Positions 50,317-60,017 of a stretch of DNA of 64,000 nucleotides are shown here, piece by piece. The notes under the pieces are model-generated. The model worked only from the letters and a program-made list of their open reading frames with translations. It made no database searches and had not been told where the DNA came from. A program made the position numbers and the translations under genes. Source of the DNA: Sorangium cellulosum (GTDB lineage: Bacteria; Myxococcota_A; Polyangia; Polyangiales; Polyangiaceae); contig NZ_CP012673.1 in NCBI RefSeq assembly GCF_002950945.1, positions 9,748,501-9,812,500 on the forward strand, read 5' to 3'. Within the stretch, counting starts at the first letter, position 1. The number at the start of each line of letters is the position of its first letter.

Positions 50317-52011
50317 ATGCCTGATGGCCGACAGCGAGAGGTAACCGGCGGTTCGAGTCCGTCGAGGTCTGCCGCGCCGGATCCGCTGCTAGGGCGTGTC
50401 ATCAACGGCCGCTTCAAGGTCGTCAGCGTCATCGCGCGCGGCGGCATGGGGAAGGTCTACCGGGCGGAGCAGGCGCCGCTCGGCCGCATCTGCGCGCTCA
50501 AGGTGCTGAGCCCCAAGTACGACGGCGACCACGATCCCGAGTTCCACCGGCGCTTCTTCCTCGAGGCGTCGACCGCCGCGAAGCTCTCGCACCCGAACAC
50601 GGTCACCGTGTTCGACTACGGCCACACCGACGACGATATCTATTACATCGCGATGGAGTACATCGAGGGGAAGACCCTCCACCGCGTGCTCCGCGAGGAA
50701 GGGCCGTTCTCCGAGGCGCGCACCGCGCACATCGCCCGCCAGATCGGCCGGTCGCTCCGCGAGGCGCACGGGCTCGGCGTCGTGCACCGCGACCTCAAGC
50801 CGGGCAACGTGCTGCTCGTCGACCACGAGGACGAGCACGACCACGTGAAGGTGCTCGACTTCGGGCTCGTCAAGGACACCGAGAGCGGCGAGGACCTCAC
50901 CCAGCAAGGCCTGTTCATGGGCTCGCCCAAGTACATGGCGCCCGAGCAGATCACGAACGGCGGCGTGTCGGCGCGCACGGACATCTACGCGCTCGGCGTG
51001 ATGATGTACGAGATGCTGTCGGGGCACGTGCCCTTCGACAAGGGCGCGAGCGTCGGGACGTTGATGTCGCACGTCAACGATCAGGTCCCGCCCATGCAGA
51101 CGTACAACCTCGGTCTCGCCGTCTCGCCGGCGATGGCGGCGATCGTCTACCGCTGCCTCGAGAAGGACCCGGCGCTGCGCTTCTCCTCGATGAACGAGCT
51201 CGTCGCGGCGCTCAAGCTCACCGAGGGCGGCGTGGTCACGCGCGAGGCCGGCGACAGCCTGCCCGTGCTCGCCGGCCCGGGCGCCGCGGGCCACCGCTCG
51301 TCCATGCCGTCGCTCTCGACGACCGGCGACATCCCGGGCATCTCGTCGCCGAGCTCGCTGCCGCCCGCCAGCACGGCGGTCACCTACACGGGCCCGCTCT
51401 CCACCGAGACGACGCTCCAGCAGCCGTCGCCGCCCGTCTTCGTCACCCCCTCGATCACCGACTCCATGGGGCCGCGCCCGGCGCCGTCCCCGGAGGAGCT
51501 CGCCCCGCTCGCGGCCGCCGCGAGCCCGGGGCGAAGGCTCACCCCGTGGGCGATCGCCGCGGTGCTCGCGGCCGGGGTCGGCGTCGCCGCCGTCGTGGCG
51601 TCGCGGCCGCAGCCCGAGCAGCCGGCGAGCGCGGCGAGGGGCGAGCCCGGCGCGGCAGGCACGCCGCCGGCGGAGACGACGGCCCCGGCTCCGATCGCGG
51701 CGGCGGCCGCGCCGCGCACGCTGCGGGTCGAGAGCGCGCCGCCCGGCGCGGCGGTCCGGGAGGGCAACAAGGAGCTCTGCGCCGAGACGCCGTGCGAGAT
51801 CACCTGGCGGGGCGCCGCGGCCGAGCCCGCGTCGGAGCACGAGCTCGTGTTCGAGAAGAAGGGGTTCAAGGCCGCGACGGTGCGCGTCTCCGGCGCCGAG
51901 GAGAAGGTCCGCGCGAAGCTCGACCCGGCCGCGATCGCGCCCGCCGCAACCCCGTTCCGCCCCCGATCGAGCGCCTACAAGCCAGATCCGTACAAGAGCA
52001 ATCCTTACTGA
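50317..52011 (+). CDS. Ser/Thr protein kinase with TM helix and PEGA domain
   Basis: 564 aa. The kinase domain (residues ~30-290) is complete: IARGGMGKVYRAE, CALKVLSPKYD, VVHRDLKPGNVLL, VLDFGLVKD, SPKYMAPEQI, so it should be active. A Ser/Pro-rich linker leads to one membrane helix (WAIAAVLAAGVGVAAVVA, ~410-428). Outside, the C-terminal PEGA domain has LRVESAPPGAAVREGN and CEITWRGAA, ending in a YKPDPYKSNPY motif. PEGA domains are thought to bind surface layers or lipids, so this is a receptor-kinase design. It lies 46 bp before the TonB receptor gene and may be cotranscribed with it. Confidence 0.93.
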   Translation: MPDGRQREVTGGSSPSRSAAPDPLLGRVINGRFKVVSVIARGGMGKVYRAEQAPLGRICALKVLSPKYDGDHDPEFHRRFFLEASTAAKLSHPNTVTVFDYGHTDDDIYYIAMEYIEGKTLHRVLREEGPFSEARTAHIARQIGRSLREAHGLGVVHRDLKPGNVLLVDHEDEHDHVKVLDFGLVKDTESGEDLTQQGLFMGSPKYMAPEQITNGGVSARTDIYALGVMMYEMLSGHVPFDKGASVGTLMSHVNDQVPPMQTYNLGLAVSPAMAAIVYRCLEKDPALRFSSMNELVAALKLTEGGVVTREAGDSLPVLAGPGAAGHRSSMPSLSTTGDIPGISSPSSLPPASTAVTYTGPLSTETTLQQPSPPVFVTPSITDSMGPRPAPSPEELAPLAAAASPGRRLTPWAIAAVLAAGVGVAAVVASRPQPEQPASAARGEPGAAGTPPAETTAPAPIAAAAAPRTLRVESAPPGAAVREGNKELCAETPCEITWRGAAAEPASEHELVFEKKGFKAATVRVSGAEEKVRAKLDPAAIAPAATPFRPRSSAYKPDPYKSNPY

Positions 52012-52057
52012 CGGGCGCGCGAGCGCTCCCCGGCCCCGCTGAGGACAGGGCGAACTC

Positions 52058-54715
52058 ATGTCGTCTCCCGATTCTTGCTCGCACGGCCATGAGGGCGCCG
52101 CCCCGGCGCTCGCCTCGACGGACGCCGCGCGTCCGCGCGGTCACGCGCGGGCGGCGTCCGCGCGCGGCCGCGCGGCGCTCGGACGGAGGCTCTCCGCCTG
52201 CGCCGTCCTGATCGCCGCGATCGCCGCGGCGCGCGGCGCGCGCGCCGACGCCCGCACCGAGGCGCGCCTCCACTTCCGCGCGGGCATGGACCTCATCGCC
52301 CAGAAGCAGTTCGACGAGGGGATCAAGCAGCTCCAGAAGGCGAACGAGATCCTCCCGCACCCGAACGTCGTCTTCAACATCGCGCGCGCGCACGCCGAGG
52401 CCGGCAACATCGAGCAGGCGATCGCCAGCTACCGCGAGTACCTCGCGAGCGATCCCCCGGACCGGGAGCAGGTCGCGCGGATCCTCGAGCAGCTGGAGCA
52501 GCGCCTCGCCGCGCAGCGCGCCCCGGCCGCCCCCGAGCCGAAGCAACCGCCGGCGCCCGCGGCGCAGCCCGCGCCGGCGCAGCCCGCGCCGGGCGAGGCG
52601 CCCGCGTTGCCCGCCGGCGCACAGCCCGCCGCGCCGGGCGCGGGCAACGCGGCGGCGCGGCCGGCGCCGGGCCGAGGCGCGGCGCCCGGCGCCGCGGGCG
52701 AGACGTCGCGGATCGTCGGCGCGGCCCGCACCGAGGACGTCTACCAGGAGACCGTCGTCACCGCGTCGCGCGGCGCCCAGAGCCCGCTCGACTCCCCGAA
52801 CTCGACGACGATCGTGACCCGCCAGGACATCCGGCTCTCGGGGATGACGCGCATCCCGGAGCTGCTCCGCCGCGTGGCGGGCATGGACGTCATGCAGATC
52901 ACGGGCGGCGACGAGAACGTCTCGATGCGCGGCTTCAACAGCCGCCTCGCGAACAAGCTCCTCGTCCTCGTGAACGGGCGCACCGTCAAGAACGACGTGC
53001 TCGGCTCGACCTTCTGGGAGGCGCTCTCGATCGACGTGGATCAGATCGAGCGCATCGAGGTGGTGCGCGGCCCCGGCTCCGCGCTCTACGGCGCCGACGC
53101 CTTCACCGGGATCGTCAACATCATCACGATCGAGCCCGGCGCCGGGAAGAGCGGCTTCCGCGCCGGCTACGGCGATCACCAGCAGGGCTACGGCTCGGTG
53201 TGGGCCTCCGCGCGCGAGGGCGACTTCGCGTACCGGCTGTCCGCGGGCTACACCCGCTACCCCCGCTGGACGCGCGAGGTCGCGGACGACCGCATCGATC
53301 TCGCGACGAGCGGCCAGGACCAGGACCTCGGCGCGCAGAACGTCCGCATCGACCTGCGCGCCTCGCAGCGGCTCGGCCCGCGCCGCGAGCTCGAGGTGGG
53401 CGCCGGCTACGCCCGGAGCGAGCTCGACATCTACGGCATCGGGCCGTTCAACGACTACAACCTGGAGGTCACCAACGCGGACGTCGCGCTCGCGTACCTC
53501 AGCGAGAACCTCAACGCGCGGACGTACTACTCGCTGCTCGACGGGGCCTCGCAGCTCAACGCCGCGTACCTCGGGCACACCCTGTACGCGGGGCGGCCGC
53601 AGCAGCACATCGTGAACGCGGAGCTCGAGTTCGTGAAGTCGCTGCGGGCGCCCGCGGCCGTCGCGCACGACTTCCACATCGGCCTCGGCTACCGGCTCAA
53701 GGCGACCGAGTGGAGCTACCTCGACGACGACATGCCGATCGAGAACCACGCCTCGGTGTTCCTCCAGGACTCGATGAAGCTCGGCGAGCGCTTCACGATC
53801 GTCGCCTCGGGGCGGCTCGACTACGTGCCTTACCTGGAGCGGCTCATCCCGTCGCCGCGCGGCTCGTTCATCTTCAAGCCGACGCCGCGCCAGGCGATCC
53901 GCCTCTCCGGCTCGACGGCCTTCCGCTCGCCCACGGCCCTGGAGGCGTACGTCGATCTGCCGATCCAGCTCGCGCTGCCCGGCGTCGAGCTCCTCTCGAC
54001 CACGCGCGCGCCGGTCCGCTCCGATTTCATCCTCGATCCGGAGCAGATCATCACCGCCGAGGCGAGCTACCTGAACCAGCAGAGCGACTACTTCGAGTTC
54101 GAGGTCACCGCGTACTACAACCGCGTGAGCAACCTCATCGTGCTCGCGGAGCCGCAGCGAATGACCCTCTCGCAGCGCGCCGAGGGGCTCGGCGGGCTGA
54201 ACCCGGAGACGGGGCGCTACACCTCCGGCTTCGGCGGCTTCGAGAACCAGTGCGACGTCTACCACGTGGTCGGCGGCGAGCTCGGCGGCCGGCTCTACCC
54301 CGTCGAGGGGCTCGACCTCTTCGCGAACTACGCGCTCAACCTGTCCGAGCAGCAGCGCCCGGGCGGGTGCAGCGCCCTCGAGGACAAACGCACGAGCCAG
54401 CACAAGGTGAACGCGGGGGTCCAGGTCCGCACGCCGATCGGCGTCGATGGCGAGATCACGTTCCACTACCAGTCGGCGCAGCAGTGGGCCGAGCAGGTCC
54501 CGGCGGGGACCGTGATCGCCACGAACATCTATCCGCTGCCCGCGTACACGCTGCTCAACGCGCGCCTCGGCTACCGGTTCCTCAAGGACCGCGCCGAGAT
54601 CTCCGCGACCGTCTTCAACGCCCTCGACGGGCTCGGCGAGCAGCCGCTGCAGATGCACCCGTTCGGCAACCGCATCGGCCGGCGCTTCATGGGATTCTTC
54701 AGGTACTCACTCTAG
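52058..54715 (+). CDS. TonB-dependent receptor with N-terminal TPR domain
   Basis: 885 aa. A long basic start precedes a signal helix (RRLSACAVLIAAIAAARG). Residues ~65-150 hold two TPR-like repeats (LHFRAGMDLIAQKQFDEGIK, VFNIARAHAEAGNIEQAIAS), followed by a Pro/Ala linker. From ~230 the TonB box-like ETVVTASRG and the plug appear (IPELLRRVAGMDVMQI, VEVVRGPGSALYGADAFTGI as VVRGPGSALYGADAFTG). The 22-stranded barrel fills the rest, ending RFMGFFRYSL with the terminal aromatic-Leu. It imports a substrate across the outer membrane with TonB energy. The TPR module in front of the plug is unusual. The lipoprotein gene starts 8 bp later. Confidence 0.9.
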   Translation: MSSPDSCSHGHEGAAPALASTDAARPRGHARAASARGRAALGRRLSACAVLIAAIAAARGARADARTEARLHFRAGMDLIAQKQFDEGIKQLQKANEILPHPNVVFNIARAHAEAGNIEQAIASYREYLASDPPDREQVARILEQLEQRLAAQRAPAAPEPKQPPAPAAQPAPAQPAPGEAPALPAGAQPAAPGAGNAAARPAPGRGAAPGAAGETSRIVGAARTEDVYQETVVTASRGAQSPLDSPNSTTIVTRQDIRLSGMTRIPELLRRVAGMDVMQITGGDENVSMRGFNSRLANKLLVLVNGRTVKNDVLGSTFWEALSIDVDQIERIEVVRGPGSALYGADAFTGIVNIITIEPGAGKSGFRAGYGDHQQGYGSVWASAREGDFAYRLSAGYTRYPRWTREVADDRIDLATSGQDQDLGAQNVRIDLRASQRLGPRRELEVGAGYARSELDIYGIGPFNDYNLEVTNADVALAYLSENLNARTYYSLLDGASQLNAAYLGHTLYAGRPQQHIVNAELEFVKSLRAPAAVAHDFHIGLGYRLKATEWSYLDDDMPIENHASVFLQDSMKLGERFTIVASGRLDYVPYLERLIPSPRGSFIFKPTPRQAIRLSGSTAFRSPTALEAYVDLPIQLALPGVELLSTTRAPVRSDFILDPEQIITAEASYLNQQSDYFEFEVTAYYNRVSNLIVLAEPQRMTLSQRAEGLGGLNPETGRYTSGFGGFENQCDVYHVVGGELGGRLYPVEGLDLFANYALNLSEQQRPGGCSALEDKRTSQHKVNAGVQVRTPIGVDGEITFHYQSAQQWAEQVPAGTVIATNIYPLPAYTLLNARLGYRFLKDRAEISATVFNALDGLGEQPLQMHPFGNRIGRRFMGFFRYSL

Positions 54716-54723
54716 GCACCTCC

Positions 54724-56247
54724 ATGCTCGGACCCAGCCCCCGCACCGGCCTGCTCCTGCTCGGCGCGCTCCTCGCGGCCCTCCCGGGCTGCGAGGAGGT
54801 GGACATCTCCATCCCGCTGCCCGCACAGAGCGGCCCCGCCGGGGTGCTCGACGGCACGGTGACGTACACCGGCCCCCGGCCCTGCACGAAGGGAGGCCAG
54901 GTCGTCGGCGCCGCCATCGTGCTCGGCTTCGACACACGCCTCCTGCCCCCGCCGGAGGGGATCGGCACCTCGGCCGCGAGCATCGACGTGATCCCCGGCG
55001 ATGAGCTCTTCGGAGGCGCCGCGCTCGATCTGCCCTCGGACGGCTGCCCCGGGCCGGGCGACCCGCCCGTGACCGTGAGCGCCACCTGGATGCTCTCGCC
55101 GCTGCCCGCCGGCACGTACCAGATCCGCGGATTTTACGATTACGACGGAAATTTCGATCCGACGTTCGGCATCACCAGCCTGCCGAGCCGGGGGGACGTG
55201 GCCGGCGGCGCGATCGAGAACGCGGCCGAGGTGCTCGCCGGCGCCGCCCCTCGCTACCGCGAGATCGCGCTGCCGCCCGGCGGCGGGAGCGCCATCCCGG
55301 AGACGGGGGCGCGCGTCAGCGGGATCGCGGTCGCGCTCGGCGCGCCGCTCCCGCTGGAGCGGCCGATCTTCCACGTCGCGGAGCTGCTCGCGCCGTCCGG
55401 CACCACGGAGCGCCCCGAGGAGGTGGTCATGGCCGCGGACTTCCAGCTGGACACGTTCAACCCGGGCGACCCCGCCGGGACCGAGGCGTCGCTCCTGCGC
55501 CTGCGGCTCGCCGCCGGGCTGCCCGAGGCCGAGGTCGCGCGCGCGGCGAAGCCCCCGCTGTCGCTGCCGGTGGGCGGCGAGGCCGCGCCGGTCCTCGTGT
55601 ACACGCGGCAGGACGTGAACGGCGACGGAGCGCTCGACGGCGAGGACCACGTCCTCGACTCCGCGCTGATCCCGGCGCTGTTCCCGATCTCGGTGTTCTC
55701 GAAGCTCGACGGCGACGCCGGGCTGGTGGGCCAGGCCGCGCCCGCGGTCCTCCTCCAGGGGCTCACGATCTACGGCGACCTGCTGACCACGGCCACGCTC
55801 GGCCCGGAGCCGCTGAACGAGCCGCGGGACAGCGCGCTCATCGGCATCCGGCCGGCCGCGCTCTGCCTGCGGCCGACCGAGCCGGAGCGAGGCGGGGTGC
55901 TGGTGCTCAGCCGCAAGGCGGCCAGGGACGGCAGGGACATCATCCCGGCGCGGGACGTGGAGGGGGTGGAGAAGGCGCTGTCGGCGCAGTTCGGGACCGC
56001 GATCAAGATCGCGTACGGCTGCCTGCCCGAGGGGCGCTACGCGCTCAACCTCCTCTACGGCACCGGCCAGGCCTGGACCGTGCCCAACGAGGCCGGCGTG
56101 TGTGCGCCGTCCGAGGCCGCGCCGTCCGCCGACGTCTGCGGCCTGCGGCCCCGCCTCGCGTCGCAGGGCGTCGTGCTCCGCGTCGGGCCCCCGGACGAGC
56201 CGGCCTACTGCAACGAGCACCCGACGCCGGCGCTCTGCCAGCCCTGA
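54724..56247 (+). CDS. Lipoprotein of unknown function (receptor-linked)
   Basis: 507 aa from ATG 54724, 8 bp after the TonB receptor stop, so surely in its operon. MLGPSPRTGLLLLGALLAAL then PGC is a lipoprotein signal; Cys23 is probably acylated. The first ~200 residues look like a beta-sandwich with a regulatory-like repeat (AGVLDGTVTYTGPRPC, LPAGTYQIRGFYDYDGNFDP). Later a calcium-loop-like DVNGDGALDGED appears. Eight or so Cys in the last third (CLRPTEPERGG, YGCLPEGRYAL, YCNEHPTPALCQP) suggest disulfides. It may be a surface substrate-binding partner of the receptor. Family not recognised. Confidence 0.83.
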   Translation: MLGPSPRTGLLLLGALLAALPGCEEVDISIPLPAQSGPAGVLDGTVTYTGPRPCTKGGQVVGAAIVLGFDTRLLPPPEGIGTSAASIDVIPGDELFGGAALDLPSDGCPGPGDPPVTVSATWMLSPLPAGTYQIRGFYDYDGNFDPTFGITSLPSRGDVAGGAIENAAEVLAGAAPRYREIALPPGGGSAIPETGARVSGIAVALGAPLPLERPIFHVAELLAPSGTTERPEEVVMAADFQLDTFNPGDPAGTEASLLRLRLAAGLPEAEVARAAKPPLSLPVGGEAAPVLVYTRQDVNGDGALDGEDHVLDSALIPALFPISVFSKLDGDAGLVGQAAPAVLLQGLTIYGDLLTTATLGPEPLNEPRDSALIGIRPAALCLRPTEPERGGVLVLSRKAARDGRDIIPARDVEGVEKALSAQFGTAIKIAYGCLPEGRYALNLLYGTGQAWTVPNEAGVCAPSEAAPSADVCGLRPRLASQGVVLRVGPPDEPAYCNEHPTPALCQP

Positions 56248-56327
56248 GCGCCGGCGCCGCCCCCGTCGAGCTCCTGCTGGGGAGCCGCGGTGTCCGCGCC
56301 CGCGGCGACCGATGGTAGGGTCTCGCC

Positions 56328-59300
56328 ATGCGCTGTGCTCGCTTTCCTTCGCTTGGAATCCTGGGGGCGCTCGGCGGCGCCGCGATGGGCGCGCTCGTCC
56401 CGTCTGACGCGTCCGGCGGCTGGCCGCCGCCCATGTCCGCCAGCGCGGCGGACATGGCCGACCCGGCGAACTGGCCGAACGATCCCGCCTACGGCACCTC
56501 GGCGACGCAGAGCGGGCAGTGGATCCATTACTCCTTCCTCCCCACCCCGGGCGGGAGCGTCCGCCCCGAGGAGTCGGCCGCCGGCATGTCGATCGATCTC
56601 GCCTGGCGGCTCACCCAGGGGGACCCGGACGTCAGGATCGCCATCACCGACTCCGGCATCCTCTGGGGCGAGGTCGATCTCCTCGAGAAGGCGTGGATCA
56701 ACCACGGGGAGCTCGCGCAGCACAAACCGACGCGCGCGGACGGCGCGCCGTGCGGCGGCGCCGGCGCGCTCGCCGGCTTCGACTGCAACGGCGACGGGAT
56801 CCTCACCGTCTCGGACTACAAGGACACGCCGGCGCTGTCGTCCGGGGGGGCGCCGGACGCGCGGCCCGCGGGCGACAAGAACAGGAACGGGCGGCTCGAC
56901 GCGGGCGACCTGATCCTCCTCTTCTCGGACGGGCTCGACGACGATCGGAACGGCTACGCGGACGACATCGCGGGCTGGGACTTCGTCGACGACGACAACG
57001 ACCCGTCCGACGACACCCGGAGCGGCCACGGCACCGAGGGCGCGAAGACCGCGGCGGCGCAGACGAACAACCAGGTCGGCGGCGCGGGCGCGTGCCCGCG
57101 GTGCAGGTTCATCCCGCTGCGCGTCGGCGACAGCCACGTCGCCGACGCGCAGGACGTCGCCAAGGCGATCCTCTACGCGACCGACGCGGAGGTTGCCGTC
57201 GTGCAGTGCCCGGTGAGCGCGGTCGACAACACGAGCTTCCTCCAGGAGGCGCTCGACTACGCCTACCGCGAGGGGACGCTCGTCGTGACGTCGGTGGGCA
57301 ACGTGAGCTCGCGGCACCACGGCGCGCTCGCGATCAACAACCACACGCTGCCCGTGGGCGCCGTCCGCCACGACAAGGAGAGCGCCGCGGCGTCGACCAC
57401 GTTCGTCGACGCGGCGCCGTGCTCGAGCTTCGGCGGCCAGAGCCTGCTCTCCGGGTCGACCCCCGGCTGCTCGAGCGAGGCGACCGCCGGGGTCGCCGGC
57501 GTCGCGGGGCTGCTCCACTCCCTGGCCCTCGAGCACGGCGTGGTCCTGTCGCCCGGGGAGATGCGGGGCCTGCTCGTCGCGACCGCGGACGACATCTCCG
57601 TGCCGGAGTCGCAGAGGGCGGGCTCGCCGTTCCGGTGGTCGCAGCCGGGGTTCGACCAGCGGTTCGGCTTCGGGCGCGTCAACGCGAACCGCGCCGCGGA
57701 GGCGATCGAGCGCCGGCGCATCCCGCCCTCGGTCGACATCACGTCGCCGCGGTGGTTCAAGGTCCTCTACAAGGATCAGGCCCAGGGGCCGATCCGCATC
57801 GAGGGCACCGTCTCGGCGAGGCGGGCGAGCACGTTCGATTACGCGGTCGAGTGGGCGCCCGGCGTGCAGCCGCGCGACGAGGACTTCAGGCTGATCCGGG
57901 GGGAGTCGAACGTCGACTCGGCGATCACCATCGGCAACGACGGCCCGATCGCCTCGCTCGACGTGCGCACCATCGACACGGCCCACGCCCGCGACGCCGA
58001 CAGCCCCCGCGGCGAGAACGATCGCGCGATCACGGTGCGCATCCGCGCGCTCGCCCACTACGGGGGCAACATCGGCGAGGTGCGGGGCGAGGCGCGGCGC
58101 ACGTACTACGTCGTCGACAGCGACCCGACGCTCGTCTTCGGCTTCCCCTTCCACATCGGCGACAGCGGCGAGGGCAGCCCGAAGCTCGCGGACCTCGACG
58201 GCGACGGCCGCCGCGAGCTCATCTACCCGAGCGCCGGCGGCGCGCTGCACGTCCTGGAGGTGACGCTGGAGGGGCCGAAGCCGCGAGAGAATTTCCCCTT
58301 CCTGACGGACCGGATCGGCGGCCTGAACGACGACCCCTCGGCGGGTCCGGGCGCGCCGAGCTACCTCGGCGCCGCCGCGTACTCGAGCACCGGGGTGGAG
58401 CCGAAGCTCGGCCGCGAGCCGATCCTGAGCGCGCCCGCGATCGCGGATCTGGACGGCGACGGCGCGCCGGAGATCGTGTTCTCCACCTGGCCCGGGAAGA
58501 TCTATGTCATCGACGCGCTCGGCGAGCTCAAGGACGGCTGGCCGAAGCGCCTGCCGGAGGTCTCCGGCTGCTCCTTCGGTCCCGGCACGCCGGTCGATCC
58601 CGGCGCGCCGACGGCGGCGCCGTGCAGCGCCGCGCGCACCGCGCGGGGCGCCCTGGCGTCGCCGGTCCTCGCGGACCTCGACGGGAACGGCCAGCTCGAG
58701 GTCATCCAGGCGGCCTTCGACGGCAAGGTCCACGCGTTCGACGCGCGCGGCAAGGCGCTGAGCGGCTGGCCGGTGGAGGTGCACTACGAGGGCCCGCTCG
58801 CGAAGGCGCCGGCGCGGAGCCGCCTGCTCGCGACGCCCGCGGTCGCCGACTTCAACGGCGACGGGCTGCCGGACCTGCTCGTCGGGTCCAGCGAGCGGCT
58901 CGGCGCGGGCGGCCAGGCCGGGGCCGTCTATGTGATCGACGCGCGCGGCGAGGACGCGCCGCCCGGGCCGGTGCTCGCGGGCTGGCCCGTCACGACGGCG
59001 TCGCGCGCGCTCGCCCCGCTCGCGGTCGAGGGGATCACGGCCTCGGGCGTGATCGGGCGGTTCGGCGGCGCGCTCGCGGGCGTCGTCCACGGCAGCGGCG
59101 CGTTGCCGCTCGTGCTTCCGGCCTCGCCCGGCGCGCAGGAGGATCTCCTGGCGCCGCCCGCGGGCGCGCTGCCGCCGCCGCGGGGGGGCTCGCAGGGCGG
59201 GCTCGACCCGGCCTTCGGCCCGCTCTCGGCCGCCGCCGGCGCGCAGAGGATGTTCCCGCTGCTCACGCACCCGTCGCTCGGCGACATCGATCAGGACGGC

Positions 59301-59999
59301 ACGCCCGACGTCATCGCGTCGGGCGGCTCGGAGGCGGTCCTGCTGAACCTCGCGGGCGAGCGCGCCCCGGGTTCGCCCGAGGCCCACCTGCTCGCGGTCT
59401 GGAGCGGCAGCTCGGGCGCGATGCTGCCGAGCGCCCCGTTCGTGCTCGAGGATCACATGCTCTGGAACAGCCAGGCGGTCGTCGACCTGAACGGCGACGA
59501 CTACCCCGAGGTGCTGACCGGATCGAGCGGCTACTTCCTCCACGCCTTCGACGGGTGCGGCCGCGAGCCGCGCGGGTTCCCGAAGTTCACCGGGCAGTCG
59601 ATCGCGACGACGCCCGCCGTCGGCGATCTCGACGGCGACGGCTCGCTCGAGGTCGTGGTGGGCACCCGCGACGGCTGGCTCTTCGCCTGGCACACCGAGG
59701 CGACGGAGGACGCGATCATCGCCTGGGAGAGCTTCCACCACGACAACCGGAACACGGGCAACCTCGAGACGCCGCTCGAGCAAGGCGGGCAGCGGAGGGC
59801 CGCGCGCCCGCTCACCGCCGAGATCTGCGCCGGGCCGCCGCCGGAGGAGCCGGTGCTGCTGCGGCTCGGAGGCGGCTGTACGTGCGCGGTGCCGGGGAGC
59901 GCACCGCGGCGCGGCGGCGGCGACCGCGGCGCGAGCGCGGCGCTCGCGGGAGCGCTGCTGGGGGCGGCGGCGCTGTGGCGGAGGCGGCGGAGGGTGTAG
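56328..59999 (+). CDS. Subtilisin-like (S8) surface protein with FG-GAP repeats, MYXO-CTERM-type tail
   Basis: 1223 aa. A signal peptide is at 1-29. The S8 domain has the catalytic Asp108 (AITDSG), His234 (SGHGTEGAKTAAA) and oxyanion Asn325 (VTSVGNVSS). The catalytic-Ser region reads CSSEATAGVAGVAGLL, so Ser383 aligns with GTSMAAP but Gly, Thr and Pro are changed; activity is likely but not certain. From ~600, Asp/Gly FG-GAP/VCBS repeats recur (DLDGDGRRELIYP, DLDGDGAPEIVFS, DFNGDGLPDLLVG), probably a calcium-bound propeller. The end has GGCTCAVPG, a hydrophobic run and RRRRRV, the MYXO-CTERM sorting pattern, so it is surface-held. It follows the lipoprotein gene by 80 bp. Confidence 0.88.
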   Translation: MRCARFPSLGILGALGGAAMGALVPSDASGGWPPPMSASAADMADPANWPNDPAYGTSATQSGQWIHYSFLPTPGGSVRPEESAAGMSIDLAWRLTQGDPDVRIAITDSGILWGEVDLLEKAWINHGELAQHKPTRADGAPCGGAGALAGFDCNGDGILTVSDYKDTPALSSGGAPDARPAGDKNRNGRLDAGDLILLFSDGLDDDRNGYADDIAGWDFVDDDNDPSDDTRSGHGTEGAKTAAAQTNNQVGGAGACPRCRFIPLRVGDSHVADAQDVAKAILYATDAEVAVVQCPVSAVDNTSFLQEALDYAYREGTLVVTSVGNVSSRHHGALAINNHTLPVGAVRHDKESAAASTTFVDAAPCSSFGGQSLLSGSTPGCSSEATAGVAGVAGLLHSLALEHGVVLSPGEMRGLLVATADDISVPESQRAGSPFRWSQPGFDQRFGFGRVNANRAAEAIERRRIPPSVDITSPRWFKVLYKDQAQGPIRIEGTVSARRASTFDYAVEWAPGVQPRDEDFRLIRGESNVDSAITIGNDGPIASLDVRTIDTAHARDADSPRGENDRAITVRIRALAHYGGNIGEVRGEARRTYYVVDSDPTLVFGFPFHIGDSGEGSPKLADLDGDGRRELIYPSAGGALHVLEVTLEGPKPRENFPFLTDRIGGLNDDPSAGPGAPSYLGAAAYSSTGVEPKLGREPILSAPAIADLDGDGAPEIVFSTWPGKIYVIDALGELKDGWPKRLPEVSGCSFGPGTPVDPGAPTAAPCSAARTARGALASPVLADLDGNGQLEVIQAAFDGKVHAFDARGKALSGWPVEVHYEGPLAKAPARSRLLATPAVADFNGDGLPDLLVGSSERLGAGGQAGAVYVIDARGEDAPPGPVLAGWPVTTASRALAPLAVEGITASGVIGRFGGALAGVVHGSGALPLVLPASPGAQEDLLAPPAGALPPPRGGSQGGLDPAFGPLSAAAGAQRMFPLLTHPSLGDIDQDGTPDVIASGGSEAVLLNLAGERAPGSPEAHLLAVWSGSSGAMLPSAPFVLEDHMLWNSQAVVDLNGDDYPEVLTGSSGYFLHAFDGCGREPRGFPKFTGQSIATTPAVGDLDGDGSLEVVVGTRDGWLFAWHTEATEDAIIAWESFHHDNRNTGNLETPLEQGGQRRAARPLTAEICAGPPPEEPVLLRLGGGCTCAVPGSAPRRGGGDRGASAALAGALLGAAALWRRRRRV

Positions 60000-60017
60000 G
60001 GCCGGCGCTCGCGCGGC

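Noticed and set aside
50330..50400. tRNA-like T-arm (GGTTCGAGTCC) near the kinase start
   Set aside because: The T-stem pairs poorly, and no acceptor, D or anticodon stem can be drawn around it. The bases are inside the coding start of the kinase.
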